Assembly: GCA_963555705.1 (NCBI GenBank) | Contig: OY743169.1 | Span: forward strand, 7,501 to 71,500 | DNA: 64,000 nucleotides | Direction of reading: 5' to 3' | Source of the DNA: Ligustrum vulgare | Lineage: Eukaryota > Streptophyta > Magnoliopsida > Lamiales > Oleaceae | Shown here: positions 1 through 10,161 of the stretch, one piece after another | Numbering within the stretch: position 1 is the first letter of the stretch | Layout of the letters: each line of letters begins with the position of its first letter | The notes under the pieces: model-generated | The model's input: the letters and a program-made list of their open reading frames with translations, nothing else | What the model was told of the DNA's origin: nothing | Database searches by the model: none | Program-made: the position numbers and the translations under genes

Positions 1-2
1 TT

Positions 3-2227
3 CATGAGCATGAATCTCGAAATACACATGTTTTTGCTCAAAATCAGGCCATGGGACCACTCCCAATCAACTCAGAAGCATCAAAAACCCCTGGTTTGGT
101 CTCTCCAACTCAATTTTTGGCCCAAAAATCAACTTTTTCTGATCAAATGCCGAAACCCGTCGCGGAACCTGTCGCGAGTTCGGTCGACCGAACTACACTT
201 TCGGTCGACCGAACCTTCAAAGATCGGTCGACCGAAAATCCAGGTTCGGTCGACCGAACCATTAATTTCGGTCGACCGAACCTTGGTCGACCGAAACTTC
301 CTGCAGCACCTGTTTCTGCCGTTCCTGCTCCGAAAACTACCCCGGCTCTTCCAAAATTGTCGTACGCAGCTACATTGAATGCTCGTCCCACCATTACTCA
401 GGCTGCTAGGAGTCAGAACAAATCCTTTGCATCAGTCACAAAGGCTCCACCAGACTCTACACTGCACAGGTTCGCTATTAAGGAACCATTTCTACATTTG
501 AATGAACCTGCAGTTGCTTTTACTGAGGAGGATGAGAACATCCTAGCTGAGCCTTACAAGTTCACACTTATTGGGAAATTCATCCACAGAAAGCCTCCTA
601 TCTCTAAGGTACGTGAAAGCTTTCATAAATTTGGATTTATAGGTGATTTTAGCATTGGTCTTATTGATGCACGACACATTCTGCTACACCTTACACATGA
701 GGATGATTATTCACGACTATTCATGAGGCCATCTTGGCATATTGAGGGATGTCTCATGCGGGTCAGTAAGTGGACATCAGGATTTAGTCCAGAGCATGAG
801 ACCCCCATTGTTCCCATTTGGGTGTCCTTTCCTTTGTTGCCGATCCACTTTAGAGCCAAAGGGCCCTTGTTTGCCCTCGCTAGGACCATTGGGGTCCCAC
901 TTCGCATTGATGAGGCAACTACTGACCTACGAAGGCCTAGTGAAGCTCGGGTCTGTATTGAGGCTGATCTTGAGTATGAGCTCCCTGACCGGATTTGGAT
1001 TCAGAGACAGAAAGTCCCAGGTTACTGGCAGCCAGTTGTTTATGATAAGAAGCCAGTTTTTTGTCTCGGGTGTAGAAACATGGGGCACTCAGATGTTCAG
1101 TGTCAGATTGGGAAACCACCAGCACCGACACCTGCACCTGCTCAGCCTACACCACCAGCACCACCACCTACTGTTGCGCCAGTAATCAGAGTTCCACCTC
1201 CCATCCAGAAGAAGAGATGGGCTCCAGTCTCAGTAGCCCCCACTTCCTTCCCCACTTCTTCCACTACTGCGCCTCCAGTCACCCAGTTGGTTGCACAGGT
1301 GATTAAGACAATTCCCACACCTTTAGAGGCGATCCCAGAGGCTCCACTTGAGATCACAACAGAGCCTCCTCCGGTTATTGAGCCTTCCAAAGAGGCTTGC
1401 CCTCCACCTCCTCAGTTACCCGTTCCTACTGCTGAGATCATACCAGAGGTTCAGACAGAGGCTACACAGGCTCCTATTGAGGTAACTCCCATCCCTTCTT
1501 CTCAAGCACCAGTTGTAGAGGCACTTCCCACAGCTTCACACAGCAGCTCCCCACCATCTGCAGAGACCGCACAGTCATCACATGGGTCAGCAGGTACAGC
1601 TTCACAGGTTCTCGCTCAGGGTCTTCTCACAGAGTTAGGTTCAGAGCACTCTAAGGCAAAGCATCTTCTGTTAGACCACTTCAAGGGTTCACACCGCATG
1701 AAGATGACAGCCTCCTTGAGATTTGCCATTGAAGATCTGGTACACAAGCTTTTTGGAGAGCCATTGCCAAGCCCTCTTCTGCTCAGACTTCCACACCTTC
1801 ATCCACTCCTGCTCCTCCCCCGAGACAGGATAAGATGAAGGCTTTGATCCAGGGAGACATTGACGGGATGGGTCTGGGAGACTGCATGCATAATACTCAG
1901 GCAGACTTACCATCAGCTACCCCATCTTCTTCTTCATCTGGAGCACCTCCACCACAGGTCCCCTCAGTCACTACAACAGCCACATCACACATGGGACCTA
2001 TCTTGAGATCAGAGGCACCAGCATTCCGCCCTATCCATGGCCCATGGGTGGGAGATCCTCTTGCCACCAGAGATCCTCCACGACCTCAACGTCATCCTTC
2101 TACAGGTAGTGATCCAGAGTACACAGACCTTTACGAGCGATACTATGAAGAGGACATGTACCAAGGCAGACGTATGACCAGGTCCATGACACCACACATG
2201 AGGGTCCTCCCCCGGGAATGCCCATAA
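3..2227 (+). pseudogene. T1 gag-like ORF: DUF4283 + CCHC zinc knuckle, frameshifted
   Basis: The reading frame is open from base 3 (no upstream stop), so the ATG at 51 is only the first visible start. Counting from it: a low-complexity N-terminus containing repeated SVDRT/GRPK units, a DUF4283-type domain at about residues 157-330, and a zinc knuckle CLGCRNMGHSDVQC at about 338-351 (CX2CX4HX4C), followed by a long Pro/Thr-rich stretch. Near 1762-1768 the frame shifts: the frame ends at 1838, while the conserved C-terminus (ending MRVLPRECP) continues in another frame to 2227. T3 carries the same region in one frame, so this is an indel. Such proteins are the RNA-binding ORF1 of plant LINEs; here it would coat element RNA if functional. 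Dead in this copy. Confidence 0.7.
180..292. repeat. Array of six GGTCGACC palindromes, about 22 bp apart
   Basis: GGTCGACC occurs at 182, 203, 226, 248, 270 and 284, mostly inside the longer palindrome TTCGGTCGACCGAA. Spacings are 21, 23, 22, 22 and 14 bp. The array lies inside the open frame and is translated as SVDRT-like units. The same type of palindrome recurs in the LTRs of element F. Confidence 0.85.
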
Positions 2228-2380
2228 TCACATCTATTCTTCATTGTATTTTCTGCTCTTTTTTCACTTGCATTTTTTTCACTGTTGTACTTTTCATTTG
2301 CTGGAGGTCAGGTTCATGCCCCCCTCCTTTTATTGTCTTTTTGCATTATGATATAAAACTATGATATTGATAAAAAAAAA

Positions 2381-2525
2381 AACCCTAAACCCTAAACCCT
2401 AAACCCTAAACCCTATACCCTAAACCCTAAACCCTAAACCCTAAACCCTAAACCCTAAACCCGAAACCCCAAACCCTAAACCCCAAACCCCAAACCCCAA
2501 ACCCTAAACCCCTAAACCCTAAACC
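2381..2525 (+). repeat. Interstitial telomere-like repeat (AAACCCT)n, T1 tail
   Basis: About twenty AAACCCT units with a few variants (AACCCG, AAACCCC) begin immediately after the A-tract of T1 and end abruptly at in-frame LINE ORF2 sequence (about 2526). The orientation is C-rich strand on +, as expected if the tract were attached to the 3' end of T1. Confidence 0.9.
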
Positions 2526-4115
2526 AAAGGGAAATTCTACATCTATAAAAGCTATCCTGTCCCTGTTATCACGATATGAATGCTGCTCTGGTCAGTTGAT
2601 AAATAAGTGCAAAAGTGGATATATTGCTAAAAACGGGGCTCAAAAGAAGTTTGTGGAGAAAATTGAAAGATTAACTCAGTTCAATAGAATCAAACTACCG
2701 GCATATTACTTGGGCATGCCTTTATTCGTGGGGAATAAAAGAATTTACTTGTTTGATAAAATTTTGCAACAAATTAGACAAAAGCTGTCTGGACGGGAAA
2801 AAAATTGCTTATCTCCTGGGGCTAGACTTGTTCTTATTCAAAGTGTGCTGACATCTATCCCTATATTCTACACTCAAATCATGAACACTCCAAGCACTGT
2901 CATACATAAAATTGAGCAGCTTTTTGCTAATTTTTTTTGGGGTGATGGTACTAATGGCAAGAAGATACATTGGGCAAAATGGGTGGATATTTGTAGACCT
3001 ACTAAAGAAGGGGGAATTGGCGCGCGAAAGTTGAAGGATGTGATTGAATGCTTTTCTGCAAAGTTATGGTGGAGGTTCAGGGAACAAGAATCTCTTTGGG
3101 CAGAGATTATGAGAAGCAAATATTGTAAAGGGGCTCACCCAAAAACTATTACCATGAAAGGAACCGACTCACCAGGCTGGAAAAGACTTTTAAAAGGGGC
3201 CACCATTGCTGAGGAGGGTATTATTTGGCGAGTGGGCAGGGGTGATATCTTTTTTTGGCATGACAAGTGGTTGGGGGATTTCACATTGTTGGAACGGTTC
3301 CCATCACTAAGACCATCATCTCAGATGGTAAAGGATGCATGGGAGGGTAACAAATGGAAGGAAGTTGGAAGTGATGGACTTGCTGATCATATTATGGATT
3401 TATTTCAGGGAAAATCTGTTACTCAAAGTGTTGGAGAAGATTAGAGAGAAAAAGCAGGAAAATAATCAGTGGACGTATATTTGGCATAAGACAATGCCCA
3501 AGAAAATTTCCATCTTTGTATGGAAGTTATGGCACCAGTGGGTTGCAGTTGATGAAATTATTACCCAAAGACTCAAATTCTTCTTACCATCTAAATGTTA
3601 ATGATGTGAGCACGTGGAAACAATTAAGCATCTTTTCATTACAGGTCCTATTGCTGATAAAGTATGGTTACATTTCCACAAAATTTTTGGCGTTCCAAAG
3701 TATGATTGTCACTTGCCTGCTGTCTTGTATAATTATTGGGTGAAATCGAGTACATGGATTAAGCCGGGACATGTGAGAACAATTCTTCCTCTGCTTGTGT
3801 TGTGGTTCATATGGGTGGAAAGAAATGATGCCAAACATAGGGACATTGGTATGGAAGTTGAGAGAATAATTAAAAGGGTTGAATACCTGATTCGACTTAT
3901 GAACAAAGGAAATGTCTTGAACAAAAACGACTTGAAGGGGGATGAGGACAATCTTGAGTATTTTGGGCATGTTATTGATTGCTTTTCACCAATCAAAATT
4001 GTGAAATGGAAGTTACCACCGGAGGGGAAAGTTAAGCTAAATACCGATGGGTTTAGAAATGAGATCACTAGTGAAATTTCTGGAGGTGGAATACTGAGAA
4101 ATGATAAAGGAGTTC
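2526..4115 (+). pseudogene. LINE-L ORF2 fragment: RT C-terminus, zf-RVT, start of RNase H
   Basis: The frame from about 2531 encodes the tail of a plant LINE reverse transcriptase (SGQLINKCKS, YYLGMPLF, LSPGARLVLIQSVL), then the conserved post-RT segment (FFWGDG, IHWAKWVDIC, GGIGARKLK) and the WRVGRG motif. A frameshift lies near 3440 (stop at 3442-3444, continuing in the frame of 3335-3601). A zf-RVT-like part follows (ETIKHLF), then the RNase H start with NTDG, where D is the first catalytic aspartate. Element A interrupts it at 4115; the rest resumes at 11044. The RT active-site region is absent, being left of the T1 tail or lost. ORF2 would nick target DNA and copy RNA; this copy is dead. 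Confidence 0.8.
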
Positions 4116-4992
4116 TGATGTGATCCAGACCACGAGTACAAGCCCGCACAAAGATCCGTTGAAGATCAAAGGAGGACCGATGACTCGATTGCAAACAAAG
4201 AGGGCCAAAGAAGCAATTGACAAGTTAGTTCAAGAAACAATGGCCAAAACAATGTTTGTGTCATCAAAAGAAACAAGTTCTATGTTGGGGCCGAGCCAAA
4301 ACGACGAGTGGATCAACATTATCCAAGCCATCGAAGAAAATTGCCAAAATTCAAGAATTACGGCCGTAATTCAAAAATCCTCACGGCCGTAATCAACCTT
4401 CTGCTTAAAACGGAATTTTGAAGAAATTGCAGTTTACGGCCGTAAAGATTATATCACGGCCGTAATGGAGTTGCTGCTTAAAATTGAAGTTTGGACGTTT
4501 TGGACTTACGGCCGTAAATCATATGTCACGGCCGTAAGAGTGAGTCAGAAACAAGTTTACGGCCGTAAGGAAAGTAGTCACGGCCGTAAACATGTATACG
4601 CGGAATTTTAGGTTATTTTTATTTCCTTATTTTTTTGGTAGTTGTTTCCTTATTTAATTAGAACTCTTTAACCTAGTTTTGACCCTATTTATAGGGATGT
4701 AATTTTCATTACTCAGGACACAACTTTGATATTAATATTGAGAGGCAATTTGCTTTCATACTTTATTCTTTATTGAATAAAATCCGAACTTGCGCGTCTA
4801 ATTCTTGTTTGTTCAAATCTTGGGTGAGATTTATCTTCATTGTGATCAAGAGGTCAACATATCAATTGATTGTGTTGGTTGCTTGATTCAATTAATTTGA
4901 ATCAATCTCTAAATCGTGGTTTATTGGCGTTCTTGGGTCGATTCCAATAATTTGTGGGTTGCGTAGCTACAATTGCTACGTGGTTTGCATCA
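4116..4992 (+). repeat. Element A 5' LTR
   Basis: It starts TGATGTGATCC and ends TTTGCATCA, directly before the spacer TC and the PBS. It holds four pairs of the octamer ACGGCCGT (4360/4383, 4436/4456, 4508/4528, 4559/4580). A TATA-like CTATTTATAGGGA at about 4687-4699 is the likely core promoter, downstream of the octamer array. Confidence 0.92.
4345..4590. promoter_or_regulatory. Paired ACGGCCGT palindromes in A 5' LTR
   Basis: There are eight copies in four pairs with within-pair spacing of 23, 20, 20 and 21 bp, most inside TTACGGCCGTAA or TCACGGCCGTAA. They sit about 100-330 bp upstream of the TATA-like box. The position suggests an upstream regulatory array; this is inference. Confidence 0.6.
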
Positions 4993-4994
4993 TC

Positions 4995-5008
4995 TGGTAT
5001 CAGAGCTT
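4995..5008 (+). other. Element A primer binding site (initiator Met tRNA)
   Basis: TGGTATCAGAGCTT lies two bases after the 5' LTR. TGGTATCAGAGC is complementary to the 3' end of plant initiator methionyl-tRNA, the usual primer of plant Ty3/gypsy elements. Confidence 0.92.
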
Positions 5009-5566
5009 AGGCTCCAAAAATCAAGGTTATATCTTGTTTTTGTTTTCTTGAGTTTCTTATTCTTGTTCTTCGTGTTCTTCCAGCTTTAAGTCTTTAATCC
5101 AGAAAAGTGTCACAAAAATTCAATAGTCGTTATTTCCTTCGTTTGTTATCCAAATTAAATTTCGTTTGTTGCGTCTTTCTCGTAGTTGAATTTTCGAGAA
5201 TATTAAAAAAAAAAAAAAAACGAAAAAATTCCAGTGCCAGAAAAATAGTTGATATTTGATTTCAAGAAATACTTTCTTGAAGCAATCTTTAGTTTCCATA
5301 AAAAGTGTCAAGTCCCTTATAGAGTCAAATTCAATTCTCTAAAGATCTTCTTTGAGTTTGCCAACAAATTCATTACTTCTCACTCATATTCGATTTGAAG
5401 CAATCGGGTTTAAACTTGTTTGAGTTCGGGTTCGTTCTTTGAAGCAATTGGGGTGAAAGCCGTTGAGTGGAAAAAGGCAGAGAGGTGAGATCAATAGAGG
5501 GTAAAAGCCAAATTTGAGCGATACACGAGCGAAATACACGTGAGGCATATAATATTTAGTTTTAGG
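5009..5566 (+). other. Element A untranslated leader
   Basis: About 560 bp between the PBS and the gag ATG, with an A-run near 5205-5220. No ORF or RNA gene was recognised. The TCTTGTTCTTCGTG wording recurs in the leaders of D and E, so the leader is shared across the group. Confidence 0.6.
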
Positions 5567-6670
5567 ATGTCTGAACAATCTGCTACTACAAAAAACAACA
5601 ATCGAGTCCACATGAGGGAAGAGATGGTACAACGGTTTGAGCGGCTGTTTGGAGATGTGTTAGGTAGGTTAGAAAGGCTTGAGCAACCTTGGGAAGTGCC
5701 TAATGCCCGTAGGCAAGGTGGGCAAGGTCGTAGAGTAGAGGGGGTTGATGAGAATGAAGAAGTTAGTGATTTTGACGATGGGGCAATTGTGGATAGAGTA
5801 GTTAGGCATGGAAGAAGGGATAGAGATCTTGGTGGCGATAGAATGGATGGTAGTATGAGCAACATCAAAATGACAATTCCGTCATTCAAGGGTAGGAGTG
5901 ATCCGGAAGCATACCTAGAATGGGAAAAGAAGATGGAATTAATTTTCAATTGCTACACATATTCGGAAGAGAAAAAGGTTAAGGTAGTTGTACTTGAATT
6001 CTCCGATTACGCTATTACTTGGTGGGATCAATTGGTGACTTCTAGGAGAAGGAATCGCGAGAGACCCGTTAGTACTTGGGATGAATTAAAGGCTATCATG
6101 AGAAAGAGGTTCGTTCCTAGTCATTACCATCAGGAGCTTCATCAAAAATTACAAAGTCTATACCAAGGATCAAAGAGTGTGGAGGATTACCATAAGGAGA
6201 TGGAGATGTTGATGATTAGAGCCAATGTAGAAGAAGATAGGGAGGCTACGATGGCTCGATTTTTGAATGGATTGAATAGGGATATAGCTAATGTGGTTGA
6301 ACTGCAACATTACTTGGAGATGGAGGATATGTTGCACATGGCAATAAAGGTGGAGAAACAAATAAAGAAAAAGGGGACAGCAAGGTATCCATCTGGTTCT
6401 AATTCTTCTTGGAAGCCGAAGTGGGAAGGTAAAGGAGATGGGACTGTTTCTAAGGGGAAATTTGAAGCATCAAAAGGAAAGTTTGAGGCACCAAAGGGGA
6501 AGGAGGAACAAGTTAGTAAATTTGTACCTAAAGGGGAGCCGCAACCATCTAGAAGCAGAGACATTCAATGCTTCAAATGCTTTGGGAGAGGACATGTGGC
6601 ATCTCAATGTCCTAATAGGCGAGTGGTACTTTTGCGAAAGGATGGAACTATGGAGAGTGATAGTGAGTAA
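5567..6670 (+). CDS. gag: Element A gag (capsid/nucleocapsid)
   Basis: The ATG at 5567 (MSEQSATT) is chosen; the frame is open further upstream only through a GTG, and D and E start with similar MS- sequences. The protein is about 367 aa: a charged N-terminal segment, the Retrotrans_gag core around residues 95-250 (IPSFKGRSDPEAYLEWEKKM, WWDQL, F.NGLNRDIA), a Lys/Gly linker, and one zinc knuckle CFKCFGRGHVASQC (CX2CX4HX4C) near the C-terminus. Gag assembles the particle and binds element RNA. The stop is TAA 6668-6670 within an acidic SDSE|EDYSD stretch that is normally continuous with protease in this group; element F has TAA at the same place. Confidence 0.88.
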   Translation: MSEQSATTKNNNRVHMREEMVQRFERLFGDVLGRLERLEQPWEVPNARRQGGQGRRVEGVDENEEVSDFDDGAIVDRVVRHGRRDRDLGGDRMDGSMSNIKMTIPSFKGRSDPEAYLEWEKKMELIFNCYTYSEEKKVKVVVLEFSDYAITWWDQLVTSRRRNRERPVSTWDELKAIMRKRFVPSHYHQELHQKLQSLYQGSKSVEDYHKEMEMLMIRANVEEDREATMARFLNGLNRDIANVVELQHYLEMEDMLHMAIKVEKQIKKKGTARYPSGSNSSWKPKWEGKGDGTVSKGKFEASKGKFEAPKGKEEQVSKFVPKGEPQPSRSRDIQCFKCFGRGHVASQCPNRRVVLLRKDGTMESDSE

Positions 6671-7462
6671 GAGGATTATAGCGATATGCCAGCATTGGAG
6701 GAAGTATGTGATGATGAGGATGTGTTGTCCGGGGAGCATGGCGAATTGTTAGTGGCAAGGCGAGCCCTTAGTGCTCAAATCCACACGGATGATTTGGAAC
6801 AACAACGGGAGAATATATTCCATACACGATGTCGCGTTAATGACAAGGTATGTAGTATGATTATTGATGGTGGTAGTTGCACTAACGTCGCTAGTACTAT
6901 ACTTGTTGAAAAATTAGGATTACCTCTGTTAAAACATCCTAAACCTTATAGGCTTCAATCGTTAAATGATAGTGGAGAAATTAAGGTGAATAGGAGGGTG
7001 TTGGTGAATTTTTCTATTGGTAGCTATGTGGATGAAGTTATGTGCGATGTGGTTCCTATGCATGCCGGGCACATTTTGTTGGGTAGACCTTGGCAATATG
7101 ATAGGAAGGTAACGCATGATGGATATAAAAATAGGTATAGCTTTACCAAAGGGGGAAAAACCATTACACTTGCACCATTGACACCATCACAAGTGTATGA
7201 AGATCAAATAAAACTGAAAAATGATGAAGAAAAAAGAGTAAAGGAAAATGAGAGAAAGAGAGTTGAGGCCACGACCTCAGAAAAAGGAGAGGAAAGGAGA
7301 GTTGGAGCCACGACTCCAGAAAAAGGAGAGGCGAGAGAAAAAAAGAGTGTTGGGGTACATACCTCAAAAAAAGGAGAGGGAGCGAAGAGTGCCAGAAAAG
7401 AAAGAAAAATGAGTTTCTACGCAAAAGGGAGTGAAATCAAAAAGGCATTCATGGAAGAATGA
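6671..7462 (+). CDS. Element A protease region of pol
   Basis: It is in the same frame as gag, opening after the TAA; the first ATG is 6686. The aspartic protease motif is IIDGGSCTNV at about residues 59-68 counting from that ATG (the usual form is DSG/DTG, here DGG as in other CRM-like elements and in E and F of this window). A further conserved block is HILLGRPWQYDRK. The C-terminal part is highly charged, with repeats of an EATTSEKGE-like unit. It ends in TGA 7460-7462 inside the polyprotein frame. The protease would cleave Gag-Pol in the particle. Whether the stops are read through is unknown; as written, protease could only be made by internal initiation or readthrough. Confidence 0.8.
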   Translation, partial: EDYSDMPALEEVCDDEDVLSGEHGELLVARRALSAQIHTDDLEQQRENIFHTRCRVNDKVCSMIIDGGSCTNVASTILVEKLGLPLLKHPKPYRLQSLNDSGEIKVNRRVLVNFSIGSYVDEVMCDVVPMHAGHILLGRPWQYDRKVTHDGYKNRYSFTKGGKTITLAPLTPSQVYEDQIKLKNDEEKRVKENERKRVEATTSEKGEERRVGATTPEKGEAREKKSVGVHTSKKGEGAKSARKERKMSFYAKGSEIKKAFMEE

Positions 7463-7511
7463 CCGATGGTCCTTCTTCTATACAAGGAGTCATTCCTTAC
7501 ATTTGATGAAA

Positions 7512-7553
7512 CTAACAAATCCCTCCCTAGTTTGGCTATTTCTTTATTGCAGG
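7512..7553 (+). promoter_or_regulatory. Conserved 3' splice-site-like block at PR/RT border (A)
   Basis: CTAAC (branch-point-like, 7512-7516), a pyrimidine-rich stretch, then TTTATTGCAG|G with AG at 7551-7552. The same arrangement occurs at the homologous place in C, D1, E1, E2 and F. No splice donor was identified, and the block also encodes a conserved SLP...LLQ peptide, so the splicing role is hypothetical. Confidence 0.4.
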
Positions 7554-10150
7554 AATTCGAGGATGTGTTTCCAGATGACATACCTAGTCGATTACCACCC
7601 ATTCGAGGTATTGAACATTAAATTGATTTTATACCTGGAGCAGTCATTCCAAACCGACCAGCTTATAGGAGTAATCCCGAGGAGACAAAGGAGCTTCAAA
7701 AGCAAGTGGAGGAATTAATGAGCAAAGGGTATATAAGGGAAAGTATGAGTCCTTGTGCCGTCCCCGTGTTACTTGTGCCGAAGAAGGACGGGACGTGGAG
7801 AATGTGTGTTGATTGTAGGGCCATCAACAACATAACGGTAAAGTATCGTCATCCTATTCCTAGGTTAGATAATATGTTGGATGAATTGTATGGCTCTAGC
7901 ATATTTAGTAAAATTGACCTTAAAAGTGGTTATCATCAAATTCGAATGAAAGAAGGAGATGAGTGGAAAACTGCTTTTAAAACTAAGTATGGACTGTATG
8001 AATGGTTAGTAATGCCTTTTGGACTTACTAATGCACCTAGCACATTTATGCGTTTAATGAATCATGTTTTACGTGCATTTATAGGTAAATTCGTTGTAGT
8101 TTACTTCGATGATATCTTGATATATAGTAAAACGTTGAATGAGCATGTGGAGCATGTTAGATGTGTGCTTGTGGTTTTAAGACAAGAGCAACTTTTTGCT
8201 AACTTTAAAAAATGTGATTTTTGCATGGAAAAAGTTGTGTTTCTTGGTTATGTGGTTAGTGTTAAAGGGATAGAAGTAGATGAAGAGAAAGTCAAAGCTA
8301 TTAAAGAGTGGCCAACTCCTAAAAGCATAACTGAGATTAGGAGTTTTCATGGCTTGGCTAGTTTTTATAGGCGCTTTGTTAAAAATTTTAGCACGATTGC
8401 CGCACCACTCACAGAAATTGTCAAAAAGAGTGTAGGGTTAAAATGGGGTGTAGAACAGGAGCATGCATTTGATACTATCAAAAATATGTTATGTGAAGCA
8501 CCGGTTTTATCACTTCCTAACTTTGACAAGGCTTTTGAGATTGAATGTGATGCCTCAGGGCTAGGCATTGGAGCTGTTTTAATGCAGGATCAAAAGCCAA
8601 TCGCCTATTTTAGTGAAAAACTAAAAGGGGCTGCACTTAATTATCCCACATACGACAAGGAGTTATACTCACTTGTGCGCGCTTTGGAAACATGGAAACA
8701 TTACTTGTGGCCACGGGAGTTCGTGATACACACTGATCATGAATCCTTGAAGCATTTGAGGGGACAAGCTAAGCTGAGTAAGAGACATGCAAGGTGGGTA
8801 GAGTTCATCGAAACATTTCCCTATGTCATCCGGTACAAACAAGGTAAGGAAAATGTGGTGGCAGATGCATTGTCTCGGAGGTATGTTCTTTTAAATTCTT
8901 TAAACTCTAAATTGCTTGGATTTGAATACATTAAGGACATGTATGCTAATGACCTGGACTTTTCTAGTATTTATGATTCATGTGGTAAAGGGGCTGTGGA
9001 TAAATTCTTTAAACATGATGATTATTTATTCCGAGAAAATAAATTGTGTGTCCCTAGGTGTTCAATGAGGGAGTTACTTATGAGGGAGGCCCATAGTGGA
9101 GGTCTAATGGGTCATTTTGGAATTAAAAAGACCATTGAAATCCTAAGTGAACATTTCTATTGGCCTAAAATGAAAATTGATGTGGTTCGGGTTTGTAATA
9201 GATGCATTACTTGTAAAAAGGCTAAATCTAGGATTAAACCCTATGGATTATATATGCCTTTACCCGTCCCTAGTGAACCTTGGGTCGATGTCTCTATGGA
9301 TTTTGTTTTAGGATTGCCTAGGACTAAGAAGGGTCGAGATTCGATTTTTGTGGTAGTAGATCGTTTTAGTAAAATGCCACATTTCATACCATGCCACAAA
9401 ACTGACGATGCTACAAACATAGCTGAAATTTTCTTTAGGGAAGTCGTGCGCTTACATGGGGTGCCTAAAAGTATTGTCTCAGATAGGGATGTTAAATTCC
9501 TTAGTCATTTTTGGAGAGTCTTGTGGAACAAATTGGGGACAAAATTACTTTTTTCTACAACTTGTCATCCACAGACCGATGGACAGACCGAGGTAGTAAA
9601 TAGGACAATGATTCAATTGTTGCGCACCATAATCAATAAAAATTTGAAAAATTGGGAAGAGTGTTTACCATTTATTGAATTTGCATATAATAGGGCTATA
9701 CATTCTACTACTTCTTGTTCACCATTTGAAATTGTTTATGGTTTTAATCCGCTAACACCATTGGATTTAATTCCTTTACCTGTGAATGAACGGAGTAGTT
9801 TAGATGGCAAGAAAAAGGCTGAGATGGTTAAAGCACTCCACGACAAGGTGAGGTTGGCGATTGAAAAGAAAAATGAACATTATGCTTCGCAGCCTAACAA
9901 AGGAAGAAAGGGCATCATTTTTGAACCCGGTGATTGGGTTTGGGTACATTTGAGAAAGGAGCGGTTTCCAGAACAACGCAAGTCAAAGTTACAACCGCGG
10001 GGCGATGGTCCATTCCAAGTGATTGAAAGGATCAACGACAATGCCTATAAACTCGATCTTCCTGGTGAGTATAATGTTTCGGCTTCATTTAATGTTTCTG
10101 ATCTATCTCCGTTTGATGCAGGTACAGATTCGAGGTCGAATCCTTTCGAA

Positions 10151-10161
10151 GGGGGAGGGGA
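10151..10161 (+). other. Element A polypurine tract
   Basis: GGGGGAGGGGA abuts the TG of the 3' LTR; it would prime plus-strand DNA synthesis. F has an almost identical tract before its 3' LTR. Confidence 0.88.

Larger units (their letters stand above)
1..2525 (+). mobile_element. T1: DUF4283-type non-LTR element, 5'-partial, telomere-like tail
   Basis: The element is open at the left window edge and runs through a gag-like ORF, a short 3' UTR (about 2228-2370), an A-tract (about 2372-2382) and an AAACCCT tract. The 3' UTR matches that of T3 (14.6-20.7 kb) in order and wording: a GGAGGTCAGGT...CCCCCTCCTTTTAT block, then TTTTTGCATT, ATGATATAAAA and the A-tract. No reverse transcriptase follows the ORF, so this is either an ORF1-only non-autonomous LINE derivative or a relative of one. 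It lies in the same orientation as the LINE ORF2 fragment that starts directly after its tail. Family membership (LINE-like) is an inference from DUF4283, poly(A) and lack of LTRs. Confidence 0.65.

Noticed and set aside
1142..1390. Gly-rich minus-strand ORF opposite T1
   Set aside because: Shadow of the Pro-rich plus-strand coding sequence; no independent support. The same applies to other long antisense ORFs at 27338-27739 and 35683-35982.
1755..1840. Programmed frameshift in the T1 ORF
   Set aside because: T3 keeps a single frame through the same region, and no slippery heptamer with a downstream structure is evident; it is a plain indel.
2381..2525. True chromosome end
   Set aside because: The tract is short, degenerate and flanked on both sides by mobile DNA in continuous sequence.
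4345..4590. CRISPR-like array (short repeats at regular spacing)
   Set aside because: Plant nuclear context; repeats are 8-12 bp, not 25-40 bp, spacing is 12-13 bp between repeats, no cas genes, and the array recurs in many LTRs.
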